From Ignavibacteria bacterium (lineage in GTDB: Bacteria; Bacteroidota; Ignavibacteria; Tepidaquicellales; OLB5), in NCBI GenBank assembly GCA_017303675.1, contig JAFLBX010000002.1, positions 1-64,000 of the forward strand: a stretch of 64,000 bases of DNA, in the 5' to 3' direction. The position numbers and the translations under genes are program-made. The notes under the pieces are model-generated. The model saw nothing but the letters and a program-made list of their open reading frames with translations, was not told the DNA's origin and searched no databases. Positions within the stretch are counted from its first letter, which is position 1. Every line of letters begins with the position of its first letter. Below, piece after piece: positions 1-10,900 of the stretch.

Positions 1-1363
1 AAGTACAGTTATTTATTACGGTTGAATATTCCGTTAAGCCGATTGAAGTTGGCTGAGTTATATTTACTCCGTTATAAGCATTCTGTATTACGCAGTTAAT
101 TAATGTATCATTTGCGTCATCAGATAGATAAATGCCATCCCAGGTTTCAGTCGAGTCAAGTGAGGTAATCTTAGCATTATTACAATTTATTCTTGAACCG
201 TTCTGAAAAATTATTTTTGAATGTTTTCCCATTCTAAGTTCTGAATGCGGCATCATTGTAAAGACCGCAGTACTATCAAAAACTATTGTCGTACTGTCAG
301 GAAATTCAACGATTGCGCTGTCTTCGATTGTAACATTTCCTCCAAAAAATGGTGAGTTTGCAGGTGAACAGGAATTCGCTACACCACGTCGTTCATAAAT
401 AATGTTTACATTCCCATTAACTTTACCATAGTTACAAAATTTTCCACCATTTTTAATGAACAAAGTGCTGTTCGGCTGGAATGTAAGTACAGCATTATCA
501 GAAACTATAAACTTTGCTCCGTTTTCTATGTACATCGTTTCATTTTGCTTAATGAACGCATTATGACCTGATGCGACACTTAAATTCAAAAACAGACTTT
601 TATAATCATTGTGCTGAGGGAAACCAAAATCTGTAGCATTTATTGGAAAGTTTAAGTACAAATTATTTCTTTCGTTGGTAGTTTTAAAATTACCTTTGTT
701 GGGAGTTTTTGAAAAAGAATAAGTTAAAGGATTGACAGTGCCGACCTATTGATATATTTTTAGATTTCGATTAACATCCGAATGAGCGATACTTATCACA
801 TTACCATTAATAAACTGAAAAGTAATATTATGATCCGAGTTAAACCTTATCCATACATCATTGTGTTGGTAATTAGGTAAATCCCAATCACTGTAATCCA
901 TATTAATATAGTCTATAAGTTCTATCAGTTGATCAGAATCAGGGTCTACATCCCAACACTCAATTCTATACTTGCCAATTCCAAATAAACTATCACATAG
1001 GTCATGACTTGAAACATCCCAAGATAAAAAGAAACCTCGTAAACGATCGTTCTCACTACCGTTATTACTCTTCAATAGACGCTTATTACCGGCAAAAATA
1101 TGATTGTCTACAAGATTTGTAATATCGTAATCAGCTTCAGCAGAATACCTATAGTCCCTCACAAAACCTGATAAATTATCATAATCTTCTACAGCTTCTA
1201 ATGGTTTCATGTTAAAAACAAACCCAACGGGAATGACCTTTACAAAGATATCTTTTGTAACATCTCTATTCATAATGAAAATCTCTGCTCTAGGCGTTTG
1301 CTGAGCGAATAAAGTACTTACATTTGTCACTAAAAATAAAACAGCATATATTAAAGTTTTCAT
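1..1363 (-). pseudogene. Beta-helix secreted protein interrupted by in-frame TAG (5' part; runs off window)
   Basis: An ATG at 1363 opens a 205-aa reading frame with a signal peptide (MKTLIYAVLFLVTN... to FAQ) that stops at TAG 746-748. Reading on in the same frame from 745 to the window edge gives uninterrupted protein-like sequence with short repeated strands, including ETWDGIYLSDDAND and LTEYSTVINNCT. This is nearly the same as the middle of the intact 1064-aa protein at 7969-11163. The N-terminal part also matches it (AEIFIMNRD against VEIFVSNFS, PVGFVFN against PVSAVFN). So one gene is split by a single nonsense codon without a frameshift. The intact relative suggests an exported parallel beta-helix protein with a T9SS tail beyond the window. 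Alternatives are a sequencing error or a real short secreted protein followed by a gene without a start. Confidence 0.75.
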
Positions 1364-1380
1364 TCAAGGAATTCTCCTGT

Positions 1381-2838
1381 TTATTTTATTAAAACAATTT
1401 TGTTTGATTTAGAAAATGTTTTGTTATCTGTAAACTGTACAAAATAGATACCAGAAGCATAATTTGAAGCGTTAAGCAATACACTGTATATACCAGCTTG
1501 ATGTTGCCTGTCGACTAATATCCCTACCTCCTTTCCTAAAGAATCAAAGATTTTAATAGTAATGTATGTCGATTTAGGTACTTCATATTTAATAATAGTT
1601 TTAGGATTAAAGGGATTGGGAAAATTTTGATGTAGTCTGTACTTTACAGGGGTTTCAATTTCATTATAATATATTCCTATTGGATCTGCTTTAGTAGTTT
1701 TTAAAACATAAAGAAATTGCGCATCCAGATCAAGCGGGGGGAAATTAAAAGCATCTCCGCAGACAACATAAGAACTGTCATTACATAAGTCGACGGATGA
1801 TCCGGAAATTTCAAGTGTATCCATCGGATAGGTTTTCTCCCATATTTTATTGCCATAAGGGTCTATTGCCAATAAAAATGCTTCAGTGGATTTAACTCCT
1901 GTAATGACATACGTATTATTATAATCAACCTTAACAGCACAGTCCGAAGATCGCAAATTAAAATATGTATTTGTATCTCCATAAATTCTTGACCATTCCA
2001 AAGTTCCCGAACTGTCTGTTTTTGTGTAATACAACTTGATATGCTGATTATTATACCAAATCGTTCCAATAATTAAGTAATCATAATTTGATGTCTGAAA
2101 TACAATATTTCCAGATTCATTAAATGAACTACCATAGTTCTTCGTCCATAAAGTATCTCCATTAATATTTGTTCTAATCAAAAGTTGTTGTACGTTATTG
2201 ATTATTGTTATTCCGCCTGAAAGAATATATCCACCATCGTGCAATTGTTTGACATTTTGAAGGGTGCTTTGCGTATTTCCTGGCCTAATTATTTTCGACC
2301 ACAATTTATTGCCATTAGTATCAATTTTTACCATGTAGCCTGACCTTATAGTAGGACTACCCGTTTCGCATTTACCAACTGCCACAATTTTCATATCAAC
2401 AGTTTCTATCAAGTGATAGAAATACAGACTATATCCAGTTTCAGGAATGTTCTTCATCCAGATAATGCTTCCCAATGGACTCAATTTAACAACCAATCGG
2501 TTGTCTCCCACTGCAACAAAATCACCGGATGAAGTTTCAATTACTGATGTCATTCCAATAGTTGCTGGTAAGTATCTAACCCATAAAGTATCACCCAAGT
2601 TGTTTAATTTTGCCACGAAGCCCAAGTAACCGCTTCCGCCTCTTCTTCCTGCAATAACGTAATTTCCATCACTCGTTTGCTTAATGGAATTTCCTGTTGT
2701 CCAATTAGAGTATAATTCTGTCTTTTGCCAAACTACTTCTTGTCCAAACGTAATCTGGCTAAAAAAATATAACACCAAAGCAACATAAAATGCGTTAGCA
2801 TTTAGAAATTCTATAAGTTTTTCAGGTTTTCTTCTCAT
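1381..2838 (-). CDS. Secreted repeat (propeller-like) protein with T9SS C-terminal domain
   Basis: 485 aa. A hydrophobic segment near residues 15-32 ending FGQ reads as a signal peptide. The body has about six repeats of roughly 50 residues built on W-x-K, Q-T-x-D-G-x-Y/N-Y-V-x-x-G, then K-x-N-x-x-G-D-T-L-W; repeats of this kind usually form a beta-propeller. Residues from about 400 are a T9SS sorting domain: NFPNPFNPKTIIKYEVP, KIFDSLGKEVG, ASGIYFVQF and a C-terminal KIVLIK. The expected path is export by Sec and then T9SS to the surface or medium. The gene lies 17 nt upstream of the broken beta-helix gene on the same strand, so they may be co-transcribed. It is a paralogue of 11163-12608 with the same neighbour order. 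The ligand or role is unknown. Confidence 0.85.
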   Translation of the reverse strand: MRRKPEKLIEFLNANAFYVALVLYFFSQITFGQEVVWQKTELYSNWTTGNSIKQTSDGNYVIAGRRGGSGYLGFVAKLNNLGDTLWVRYLPATIGMTSVIETSSGDFVAVGDNRLVVKLSPLGSIIWMKNIPETGYSLYFYHLIETVDMKIVAVGKCETGSPTIRSGYMVKIDTNGNKLWSKIIRPGNTQSTLQNVKQLHDGGYILSGGITIINNVQQLLIRTNINGDTLWTKNYGSSFNESGNIVFQTSNYDYLIIGTIWYNNQHIKLYYTKTDSSGTLEWSRIYGDTNTYFNLRSSDCAVKVDYNNTYVITGVKSTEAFLLAIDPYGNKIWEKTYPMDTLEISGSSVDLCNDSSYVVCGDAFNFPPLDLDAQFLYVLKTTKADPIGIYYNEIETPVKYRLHQNFPNPFNPKTIIKYEVPKSTYITIKIFDSLGKEVGILVDRQHQAGIYSVLLNASNYASGIYFVQFTDNKTFSKSNKIVLIK

Positions 2839-2854
2839 TTTTCTTAAAATTTTA

Positions 2855-3157
2855 ATCGGTTTGTATCAGTTTGGTCTGTTTCCCGTTTTAACGGTAAACG
2901 TGCAGGATTCGGGTTTTATAGTATAATTATATATTTCAAATTAATATAAAATCAAGCTATATTCAAGCGTAAAATTGTAAATTATTAATCAATTTAAGCT
3001 GTATATACCAAACAAAACAAACACCGGTAAATTAATTTCGGGATTATATTCATCAAGGCTCGGGTATCTAATAAATTTCTATAGGTAATTATAGTTTCAT
3101 TACAAATATAATGCAGCTATTAAGGCAGAACAATGATTTGAGTCATAAAAAAGCCTG
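2855..3157. repeat. 300-bp duplicated upstream region, copy A
   Basis: This AT-rich non-coding stretch lies directly upstream of the minus-strand gene at 1381-2838. It aligns almost base for base with 12619-12920 upstream of the paralogue (by eye about 85-90 % identity). Shared blocks include the sequence at 2857-2875 and a long AT block at 2920-2990. It fills nearly all of the 2839-3180 gap. It probably carries the promoter and leader of both cargo genes. No ORF is seen in it. Confidence 0.85.
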
Positions 3158-3180
3158 TTTACCTATCTAATAAAAACACA

Positions 3181-4536
3181 CTACGATGCGCTCAGCTGCA
3201 CGCCCTTGCAGTCAAAGTAAGCGGAATCATCATCATACTTTGCTTTCCATTTCCGGTTAGCTATCATCTTCAGATTTTCAACCACATCATCAACTTCACT
3301 TTCCGTGTTAAAAATGCCAAACGATATCCTCACCGCTCCGCCAATATCAAACTTCTCACCGCTGCGCAGCCGTGCTATAATTTGTTCGGAATCATCTCTC
3401 CCCAGCAAAAAGCTAAGATAGGGGTGCGCGCAGAACCTACCGTTCCTGGTTGCAATTGCCGCTTCGTGGTTCAAAATATCAGCTACAAGCCCGTTACTAA
3501 GCTCGCCTATATTAAATGTAATCACCCCAAGTCTTTTATTTGCGGGAATATCACCTAAAATATTTATCTCCGGCACTTCCTTTAATCTTTTCAGCGCATA
3601 CTCCGTAAGTTCAACTTCATGCTGCCTTACGTTATCAAGTCCTGCAGCAGTTAAAAAGTTAAGCGATTCCGCAAGCGCTATCGCGCCGGCTATGTTGGGA
3701 GTCCCGCCCTGATGCCTGTCAGGTGAGCTTGCGTAAATGTAATCATGCTCGCTGACAAACAGCACAGTTCCGCCGCCCGGTGTGTATGGCTGAACCCTGT
3801 CAAGCACATCACGCGGACCGAATAAAAACGCTGACCCGAACGGCGCGTATGCTTTATGTCCCGCCGCCGCAAGAAAATCTATATGCTGCGGATCGTCATT
3901 CGGTTTTACGTCTATCTTCCTGTGTGCAAGAAGCTGCGCCGCGTCTACAAGTATCCGCGCTCCGTGTTTATGCGCAAGCTCCGCAATTTTATGTATATCG
4001 TTTATATATCCCGTAACGTTAGATGCTCCCGTTACAGCTACAAGTTTAACTTTATTGTTTTTTAATTTTGTCTCAAGGTCATTCAGGTCTAGTGAGCCGT
4101 CTTTATTTACACCGAAGTGCAGTGTCTCGCCCCTGTGCCTGTGCGGCAGGTCATTGCTGTGATGCTCCATCAGCGAAACCAGCGTTATTCCTTCATGGTC
4201 CTTCATCAGCCATGCAGTCATATCAAGCGCGCTTGTTGTATTGGCAGTAAGCACTATCGCGTTATCAGGTTTGCTGGCATTTATAAATCTGAATATTGTA
4301 TCATAAACTCTTTCGAACAGCTCCGTGGCTATCATGCTTAAATAATGTTTGCCGCGGTGAACATTTGAGTAGTAGTTCTTTATGAAATCGATATATTTAT
4401 TTAATACTGTACTGCAGGGGTGAGTTGATGCGCCGTGATCAAGATAGATCAGATTTTTCGGCTCTGTGCTTCCGTAAACCTGGAAACATTTTTTTGTTAT
4501 CGGAAATTCTTCCCTGATATATTTGATATCTAGCAT
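3181..4536 (-). CDS. Class V aminotransferase, cysteine desulfurase-like (SufS/CsdA type)
   Basis: 451 aa, PLP-dependent fold type I. N-terminal YLDHGASTHP is typical of the class. PLP-site residues seen are His125 (SLMEHHSN), Asp198 and Gln201 (VDAAQ), and the Schiff-base lysine Lys228 in AAGHKAYAPFG. A cysteine at 369 in RNGRFCAHPYL is where group II desulfurases have the persulfide cysteine. It would take sulfur from cysteine for Fe-S or other sulfur transfer, but no suf/isc partner is nearby. The protein is about 45 residues longer than typical SufS, and desulfurase-like lyases with other substrates look similar. It stands alone between secreted cargo genes. Confidence 0.8.
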   Translation of the reverse strand: MLDIKYIREEFPITKKCFQVYGSTEPKNLIYLDHGASTHPCSTVLNKYIDFIKNYYSNVHRGKHYLSMIATELFERVYDTIFRFINASKPDNAIVLTANTTSALDMTAWLMKDHEGITLVSLMEHHSNDLPHRHRGETLHFGVNKDGSLDLNDLETKLKNNKVKLVAVTGASNVTGYINDIHKIAELAHKHGARILVDAAQLLAHRKIDVKPNDDPQHIDFLAAAGHKAYAPFGSAFLFGPRDVLDRVQPYTPGGGTVLFVSEHDYIYASSPDRHQGGTPNIAGAIALAESLNFLTAAGLDNVRQHEVELTEYALKRLKEVPEINILGDIPANKRLGVITFNIGELSNGLVADILNHEAAIATRNGRFCAHPYLSFLLGRDDSEQIIARLRSGEKFDIGGAVRISFGIFNTESEVDDVVENLKMIANRKWKAKYDDDSAYFDCKGVQLSAS

Positions 4537-4950
4537 TTTTGGATGGAGGTGGAAAACAATTATTTAACTTGAATTATTTCAAAATTACTAATAACCATAT
4601 TCTATTGCAATGAAAACAAAGAAAAATCAACTGCAGGTTCAGATACTATGATCTTTCAAAAATTCTCCCCTCTCCTCTCAGGAGAGGGGCAGGGGGTGAG
4701 GTCAACCTTTACTGTTTGCCCGAAACACCAAATCACCCTCGCCCATACCAAAAGGGAGCAGGTTTACGACTCTTTCTACGAATCAAAGATTCGAAGAATC
4801 ATTGATCAAGTCTTTATTTCGTAGAGAGGGGGTCAAACAGTATACCCATCAAAAGAGCATGTGCTATGACTTAGTAAATTATCAATTTATTCGGAAACTA
4901 TTATTGCCTAACCTTAATTTTTTAATTATGTTATATTTTATTTAACCGGA
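4537..4950. other. Non-coding spacer with palindromic repeats
   Basis: No gene seen. At 4667-4689 there is a perfect hairpin, CCCCTCTCCT / AGGAGAGGGG, followed by a G-rich tail; it belongs to the same family as 25510-25545 and 34076-34180. At 4776-4836 a looser inverted repeat has arms TCTACGAA and TTCGTAGA around an internal hairpin (GAATC AAA GATTC) and resembles a decayed three-way-junction element. The last 60 bases are AT-rich and hold the start signals of the gene at 4951. Confidence 0.6.
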
Positions 4951-6243
4951 ATGAAAAAATACATACTAATATTATTGATTTTTGGCAGTATATCAGTATT
5001 CGCACAGCAATACTGGCTGCCGGTAAGCTCGCCGACAAACCAGAAGCTCAAAAAAGGATTTTTCACCGATACACTTAACGGCTGGCTGGCGGGTGATTCA
5101 GGTACAATACTCAGAACCACAAATTCAGGCAATAACTGGTTTTTGCAGAATTCTGGAACAACTGAAACAATTGATGATATTTTTTTCATCAACCAGAATA
5201 CAGGGTGGGTTATTGCCAATGGATTTTTTTATGATGGCACAATTATACTTAGAACTACCAACGGAGGAACGAACTGGAATTTTTCCAGATTCGAAGATAC
5301 CACAGTTGTGTTCAACCAGATCTATTTCAGGAATTTAACAACAGGTTACCTTACCGGTTACAGCGGCTACATACTTAAATCAACCAACGGCGGTATCAAC
5401 TGGTTCAATACTTTTATTGATACTGCATATTGCCCCACACTTTATCTGTTTCCAAAAAATGATATTTATTTCATAAATGATCTTACCGGCTTTGCATGCG
5501 GCGGTCAAATTGATATACAGGGCATGACCTGGCGTACAACCGATGGTGGGCTAAACTGGAAAACTTATTGTGTCGCTTCTGAACCGCTTTATGAAATAAA
5601 GGCTATAAATCAGAATATCATTTTCGCAACAGGGGGAGATTTTGAGTATGGCCTGAGCAATGTATACTCTACCAATGGCGGGGTTGAATGGAAATACGAT
5701 CCCGTAACACAGCTTTTGGGAAGGGGACAATCTCTCGGTATGAGAACCCCGAATGAATTCTGGGTTCCCCTTGACTATATAGATATTTTTGCTGTTAATA
5801 CTGATTCAGGTTTTAATGCAGTTAACTGGCGTGAAGTGTCTTATCCGGGCAGCGGGGGAATAAACTATACATTTTTTGTTTCCCCAACAATGGGGTGGTC
5901 AATTGCTGATTCAGGAAGGATATATAAATACAATACTGCCATAATCGGAATATCAGGTAATAATAATCAATATATTCCTGAATCTTTTACTGTTGAGCAG
6001 AATTACCCCAATCCATTTAATCCCGAAACGAGAATAAATTATACATTAAATTATTCAACAGTTGTAAAAGCTGAAGTATTCAATATTCTTGGTGAGTCAA
6101 TTGAAGTTCTCATGGATTATTTTCAGCCTGCAGGATACCACAGTATTACATGGAATGCTTCAAAATTTCCCAGCGGAATTTATTTCTGCAGAATAACTGC
6201 AGGGAAAACTGAAAAATCAGTTAAAATGCTTCTCGTCAAATAA
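4951..6243 (+). CDS. Secreted Ycf48-like repeat protein with T9SS C-terminal domain
   Basis: 430 aa. Signal peptide residues 1-18 (MKKYILILLIFGSISVFA-Q). Residues about 25-320 hold Ycf48/BNR-like blades with the recurring pattern G-T-I-L-R-T-T-N-S/G-G-x-N-W and F-I-N-x-x-T-G-W. This is a seven-bladed-propeller type that in surface proteins usually serves binding. From about residue 350 comes a T9SS tail: [35 protein letters not shown] and KMLLVK at the end. The next gene (6263) is a close paralogue 19 nt downstream, so the two look like a tandem duplication and probably an operon. Confidence 0.88.
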   Translation: MKKYILILLIFGSISVFAQQYWLPVSSPTNQKLKKGFFTDTLNGWLAGDSGTILRTTNSGNNWFLQNSGTTETIDDIFFINQNTGWVIANGFFYDGTIILRTTNGGTNWNFSRFEDTTVVFNQIYFRNLTTGYLTGYSGYILKSTNGGINWFNTFIDTAYCPTLYLFPKNDIYFINDLTGFACGGQIDIQGMTWRTTDGGLNWKTYCVASEPLYEIKAINQNIIFATGGDFEYGLSNVYSTNGGVEWKYDPVTQLLGRGQSLGMRTPNEFWVPLDYIDIFAVNTDSGFNAVNWREVSYPGSGGINYTFFVSPTMGWSIADSGRIYKYNTAIIGISGNNNQYIPESFTVEQNYPNPFNPETRINYTLNYSTVVKAEVFNILGESIEVLMDYFQPAGYHSITWNASKFPSGIYFCRITAGKTEKSVKMLLVK

Positions 6244-6262
6244 AAATCCTGTCTTTATCTTA

Positions 6263-7567
6263 ATGAAAATAATTCCTGTCATAATATTATTTATATTTAC
6301 CCTGTTTTTTTCTGCTGTTAACACAAATGCGCAGGATTACTGGCTTCATGTTAACTCACCAACCGAAAGAATTCTCACCAAATGTATCTTTCCTGATTCA
6401 GTTTACGGGTGGGCGGCAGGCGATTCAGGCACTATTGTTCATACAACCAACAGCGGCAGCACATGGCAGCTTCAGAATTCCGGCGTTTTAAATTACAATA
6501 TTGATGATATTTTTTTCCTCAACCGAAGGCTTGGCTGGGCGCTTGCAAACGATTACCTTTTCATTGGCTCTATTGTACTTACAACCACTAACGGCGGGCT
6601 TAACTGGTCACAATCCAGATTCCCTGATTCCAATTACGTTGTTACCAATATTTATTACACTGATTCACTTTCCGGCTATGCCACAGGTTTCAGCGGGAAA
6701 GTGTACCGGACAACAAATGGAGGAAGTAACTGGACTGAATGTGTCATAGATACAGCCGGCTGCCCTCTTCTATACGGCTTCCCGAAGAACCGGATAAATT
6801 TTATTAATGCAAATACCGGGTACCTTGCCGGCGGCAAGTATGATATTGTGGGTATTGTATGGCGTACCACAAATGCAGGTGTGAACTGGAGCACTTTCTG
6901 TTTAACTCCTGAGCCGCTTTTTGACGTTCAGCATATTAATGCAGATAAAATCGTAGCATGCGGGGGTGATTTTGAGTTCGGTGCAATTACTACAACCACC
7001 TACAATAATACTGCGTCATGGCGATATTTGAATACAGGACTCTTCGGCGTTGCACGCGATCTCGCCTTCAGAACAGAAAAGGAAGTATGGATGCCGCTCT
7101 CGTTTGCGCAGGCATGGGCAGTGCACCTTGATTCATGCAATCAGAACGTACCATGGATAAGCATTCCCGCACCGGATTCCACTGCCGTTTACGCGGCTAA
7201 ATTCCTTTCACCTACATTAGGATTTGCTTTCGGCTCCTACGGAGCCATATTAAAATATAACACTGCCGTTATCGGAATTACCCCGGGCAATAGTATTGTT
7301 CCCCAAAGCTCATCATTGGGGCAGAACTACCCCAATCCATTTAACCCATCTACAAACATTTCATACTATCTTGCCAAAGGTGATTTTGTTAATATTACTA
7401 TATATGATATAACCGGCAGGCGGGTTAAAGTATTTGTAGAAGGTTACCGTCCGGCTGGTACTAATCATTTCAGGTTCGTAAATCCCGGACTTGCTTCAGG
7501 TGTGTACATCTACAAGCTCAAAGCAGGAGACTATACCGAATCCAAAAAAATGGTTATTGTTAAATAA
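6263..7567 (+). CDS. Secreted Ycf48-like repeat protein with T9SS C-terminal domain (paralogue of 4951 gene)
   Basis: 434 aa. The signal peptide is hydrophobic and ends near residue 23 (TNAQ). The blades match the preceding gene in order: GWAAGDSGTIVHTTNSG, then SIVLTTTNGGLNWSQSRF, then SGKVYRTTNGGSNW. T9SS tail: [42 protein letters not shown]. It starts 19 nt after the stop of the 4951 gene. Codon choice and domain order are like its neighbour, which supports local duplication over transfer. Confidence 0.88.
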   Translation: MKIIPVIILFIFTLFFSAVNTNAQDYWLHVNSPTERILTKCIFPDSVYGWAAGDSGTIVHTTNSGSTWQLQNSGVLNYNIDDIFFLNRRLGWALANDYLFIGSIVLTTTNGGLNWSQSRFPDSNYVVTNIYYTDSLSGYATGFSGKVYRTTNGGSNWTECVIDTAGCPLLYGFPKNRINFINANTGYLAGGKYDIVGIVWRTTNAGVNWSTFCLTPEPLFDVQHINADKIVACGGDFEFGAITTTTYNNTASWRYLNTGLFGVARDLAFRTEKEVWMPLSFAQAWAVHLDSCNQNVPWISIPAPDSTAVYAAKFLSPTLGFAFGSYGAILKYNTAVIGITPGNSIVPQSSSLGQNYPNPFNPSTNISYYLAKGDFVNITIYDITGRRVKVFVEGYRPAGTNHFRFVNPGLASGVYIYKLKAGDYTESKKMVIVK

Positions 7568-7710
7568 CCAGAACAAAGTCCCCCTTGAAAAGGGGGATTA
7601 AGAGCTTCAGTATTACATCTCTCCACGATCTTTACAAAATCGAACCCCAAGGTAAATCTGCATTGGGGATTTTATAAACCAACTCTTTCTCCTCATTCTT
7701 AAACACCGAT

Positions 7711-7731
7711 CTCTCTCTCTCTCTCTCTCTC
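7711..7731. repeat. CT dinucleotide microsatellite (10 units)
   Basis: Ten uninterrupted CT units plus one C. It lies between converging genes, 143 nt beyond the stop of the 6263 gene and 237 nt beyond the stop of the 7969 gene. No coding frame crosses it, so a phase-variable protein is unlikely. Confidence 0.95.
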
Positions 7732-7869
7732 ATTCCCCCCGTAGGGGTAAAACAAACTCCGGTTAGGGAATGTTTAATTGTTTAACTATCCTGCAGTAGC
7801 CGACCCCTTAAGGGTTCGATCTCGATCAAACGATAAATCCTTTACGACCCTAAAAACCTAAGGTCAGGC

Positions 7870-7931
7870 TTTGAGAGTGGCTCGGCTGCAAAAAGCGAAA
7901 ACCTGCAAGGTCTTTAAGACCTGGCAGGTTT
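7870..7931. repeat. 62-nt exact repeat with AAACCTGC hairpin, copy 1
   Basis: Identical to 13038-13099. The right half is an inverted repeat with arms AAACCTGC-A-AGGTCTT and AAGACCT-G-GCAGGTTT (one mismatch). It lies about 40 nt downstream of the minus-strand stop at 7969, so it could end that transcript, although it lacks a clear T run. Confidence 0.85.
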
Positions 7932-7968
7932 AAGAAATTTCCATTCCGATAAATCGGAATTCAACTCG

Positions 7969-10900
7969 CTATTTAATTAGAACCATCTTCTTCGAATCTG
8001 AAAAAACACCTGAATTAATTTGATATATATACAACCCGCTCGCCAAATCACTTCCGTCAAACTCCATTTCATAACTCCCCGCTTGTTTGTATTCGTTAAC
8101 ACTGAATACCTCTCTGCCTAGAAGATCATATATCTTGATTGTAATAAACACACCCCGTCCTTCGGACACCCCTCTCAAGAGGGGAATTTCATAACGTATA
8201 GTTGTTGTTGGATTAAACGGATTTGGGTAATTCTGATGCAGTTTAAACGACCTTGGTGTATTTTTTGTATTGCTGCTGATGTTCTGGTTTAACGTTTTGC
8301 CACTGATAAGCGATAATACATTGATTTTGCTTTCTGTAGTTGAACCACTGTTCGGATTATCACCCCCAGACCCATACTTTAACAAACATAATTTGTTTAA
8401 AAGGGCGTGAGTGCCTTTGTGTGTATTCTGATTGTTCTGGTAAATATTGTCATAGTCGCTTACCGCTTCCATGATATTACCTTGCCTTACCTTGCTCTTA
8501 ATGACAAAGTCTTCGGATATTTCCCTGGACTCCTTTGTATTATTGGTATCACTTTTGATATTTGCATAATAGCTCTGGATATTATTGTAATCTGTTACAC
8601 TGCCGTTATTCTTTTCCAGGCAGTTGAATATCCTCGCAAGTGAAACTGTTGCGAAGGTTGATGTTTTATATTCTGAAACTACATCTTTGTACTTTGAAAT
8701 TGCAGTTGAATAATTACCTGACATTTCATTTGAATATGCCTGCATGAATAATGAACCTGCAAACGGATTATCACCGTTATCTATTACAAATACACTGTCA
8801 TACATTCCAAATCCTATAGAATTAAGCTCAAAATAATCCATATTTGGCAGACTTGTGCCATTGAATAACGGGTCATATATCACTTCTCCGCCTGATACAT
8901 CAAAATATGCTGTTACAGGAGGACTATCGAACCAATAATTCATTGTTGCTTCAAGATCACCGTCTAATTCGCCTGATATATAATTATACCCGTTTACGCT
9001 TATTAAGTTATAGCCTGAATCCATCATCGGGTAACTTTCTTTTTCCAATACCATTGCGCCTGAAACGGGCATACCTGCTAAAATATTATTTCCGCCAAGC
9101 CATCTTGTTACTGTGCCGGAATTTACGGGTCTCATAACAGGTACAGAGGCCGAATAAAGCTGAACTATCATATCTGATGCATTGTTAAATGTATTTTTCA
9201 GTAAATATGGCGAAGAATAACTGCATTCAACTGATTTTTCGAAGTTATTTACAATATTGTATTCAATTGTGCCGTTGGAGTTATCCAGATACAGTCCAGT
9301 ACCCGAACCTGTTAAGCCTGTTATTGTATTTCTGGCAATATATGGAGAGGATTGTATTGCTGTAATGCCGATATCGCAATTGCTGAAACTATTATCAGTA
9401 ATTACAACGCTGCCTGAAGGGCAGTATTGCATTACTATACATGAAGCAAATCCTGATGAGATACCTGATTCAGTTGAGCAGTCTTTTATCAAAATATCAT
9501 CAGCGCCATCGATATAAACCTGGTTAAGTAATTTTGTGCTTGTAGTGTTTTTGAATGTACAGTTATTTATTACGGTTGAATATTCCGTTAAGCCGATTGA
9601 TGTTGGCTGAGTAATATTTATTCCGTTATAAGCATTCTGTATAACGCAGTTTATTAATGTATCGTTTGCGTCATCGGAAAGATAGATGCCGTCCCAGGTA
9701 TCAGTTGAATCATAACTTGTAAACTTACAGCCATTTGCATTAATTCTTGCGCCATCTTCAAAAATAAGTTTCGATCCTTTTCCGAATTTGATTGTGGAAC
9801 TGTCATTACAAATCAATGCAGTTTCATTCCCTTCGAAAATATAGGTCGTGCTATCTGGGATAACGAATTCTGCACCTGTTTCAAGTATTACATTTGCGCT
9901 ATCCTGTAAATAATTACTTATCCTGGAGGGCGGGTCTGGTATGCAATACGTTACACCTCTGTCTATAATTATTTTTCCACCGCTTATAAATGCGCCTTTA
10001 TTACAATAAGTGCTACCTGTTTTTATTCTTACTGCAGCACCAAAGTTGTTCATTGAAATATGGCTGTTTTTCTCCAGATATAATTGCGATCCATTTTCAA
10101 CAAAAAATTGCGTGTTTCGTAAAAGATAGATATAACCTCCTGTCTGGTTAATAAAAACTGCATTACAGTTTGAAGTAGGATTATCACCAACAGTAAACTG
10201 TGCATAATTAAAACCATTATTAGTGCTATACAATAATAAGTAGGACCCGTTTTCTACTGAAAATATTTTCCCGCATTTTATCTTTGCATGATGATTAAAA
10301 TTAATATAAAGAGGACTGTATAATTTACCTGGATTTTCTTGGTATGGAATAGTATATGGAGATGGGACGATCGAAGAATTTGTCCCATCAATAGGATAAA
10401 GTAGTTCGTCGCTTTTAGAAATGCCATGTATTCCTATATTAGGTGTAACTTCTGGCACTAACAAGTTACCATTTATATATTTATGATATTGTTTATAACA
10501 CTTGATAATATTTTGCTCAAGTATTGGTAAATTTGGATCAAATAAACTAATTTCATCACAAGTGTAACCAGGGCCACCAAACCATCTGTATTTAATTGCA
10601 TTTAAACCCGTAGTATTATAAATGTTTATGTCTAAATCTACTGCCATGGAATTTGCACCGCCATATGAATAATTCATATCTCTATAATCTAAAATTATTG
10701 GATTTGAATTAATAAGGTAAAACACTTCATCAACAACGTAGTACAAAGCTAATTTCCAAATACCATATCCAAATTCAGCATCAGCACTATTTGAACCTGA
10801 GGAATTTTCATCCAAAAGCATATTTCCACCTACGGGTATTTGATAATAGCCTTCATATGGTCCTCTATTATTTAAAGCATAACCGTCCAATCCAACTAGA

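Larger units (their letters stand above)
7568..7968. other. Non-coding spacer: palindromes, CT microsatellite, copy of a 62-nt repeat
   Basis: No gene seen. It contains a short hairpin at 7582-7599 (CCCCCTT...AAGGGGG), a simple CT run at 7711-7731, several T- and C-rich patches, and at 7870-7931 an exact copy of the 62-nt element also found at 13038-13099. Confidence 0.7.

Noticed and set aside
3690-4341. Several frames opposite or within the cysteine desulfurase gene
   Set aside because: Shadows of a gene with all PLP-site residues in place.
7711-7731. CT microsatellite as a phase-variation switch
   Set aside because: It lies between two converging gene ends, not in a promoter or coding region.
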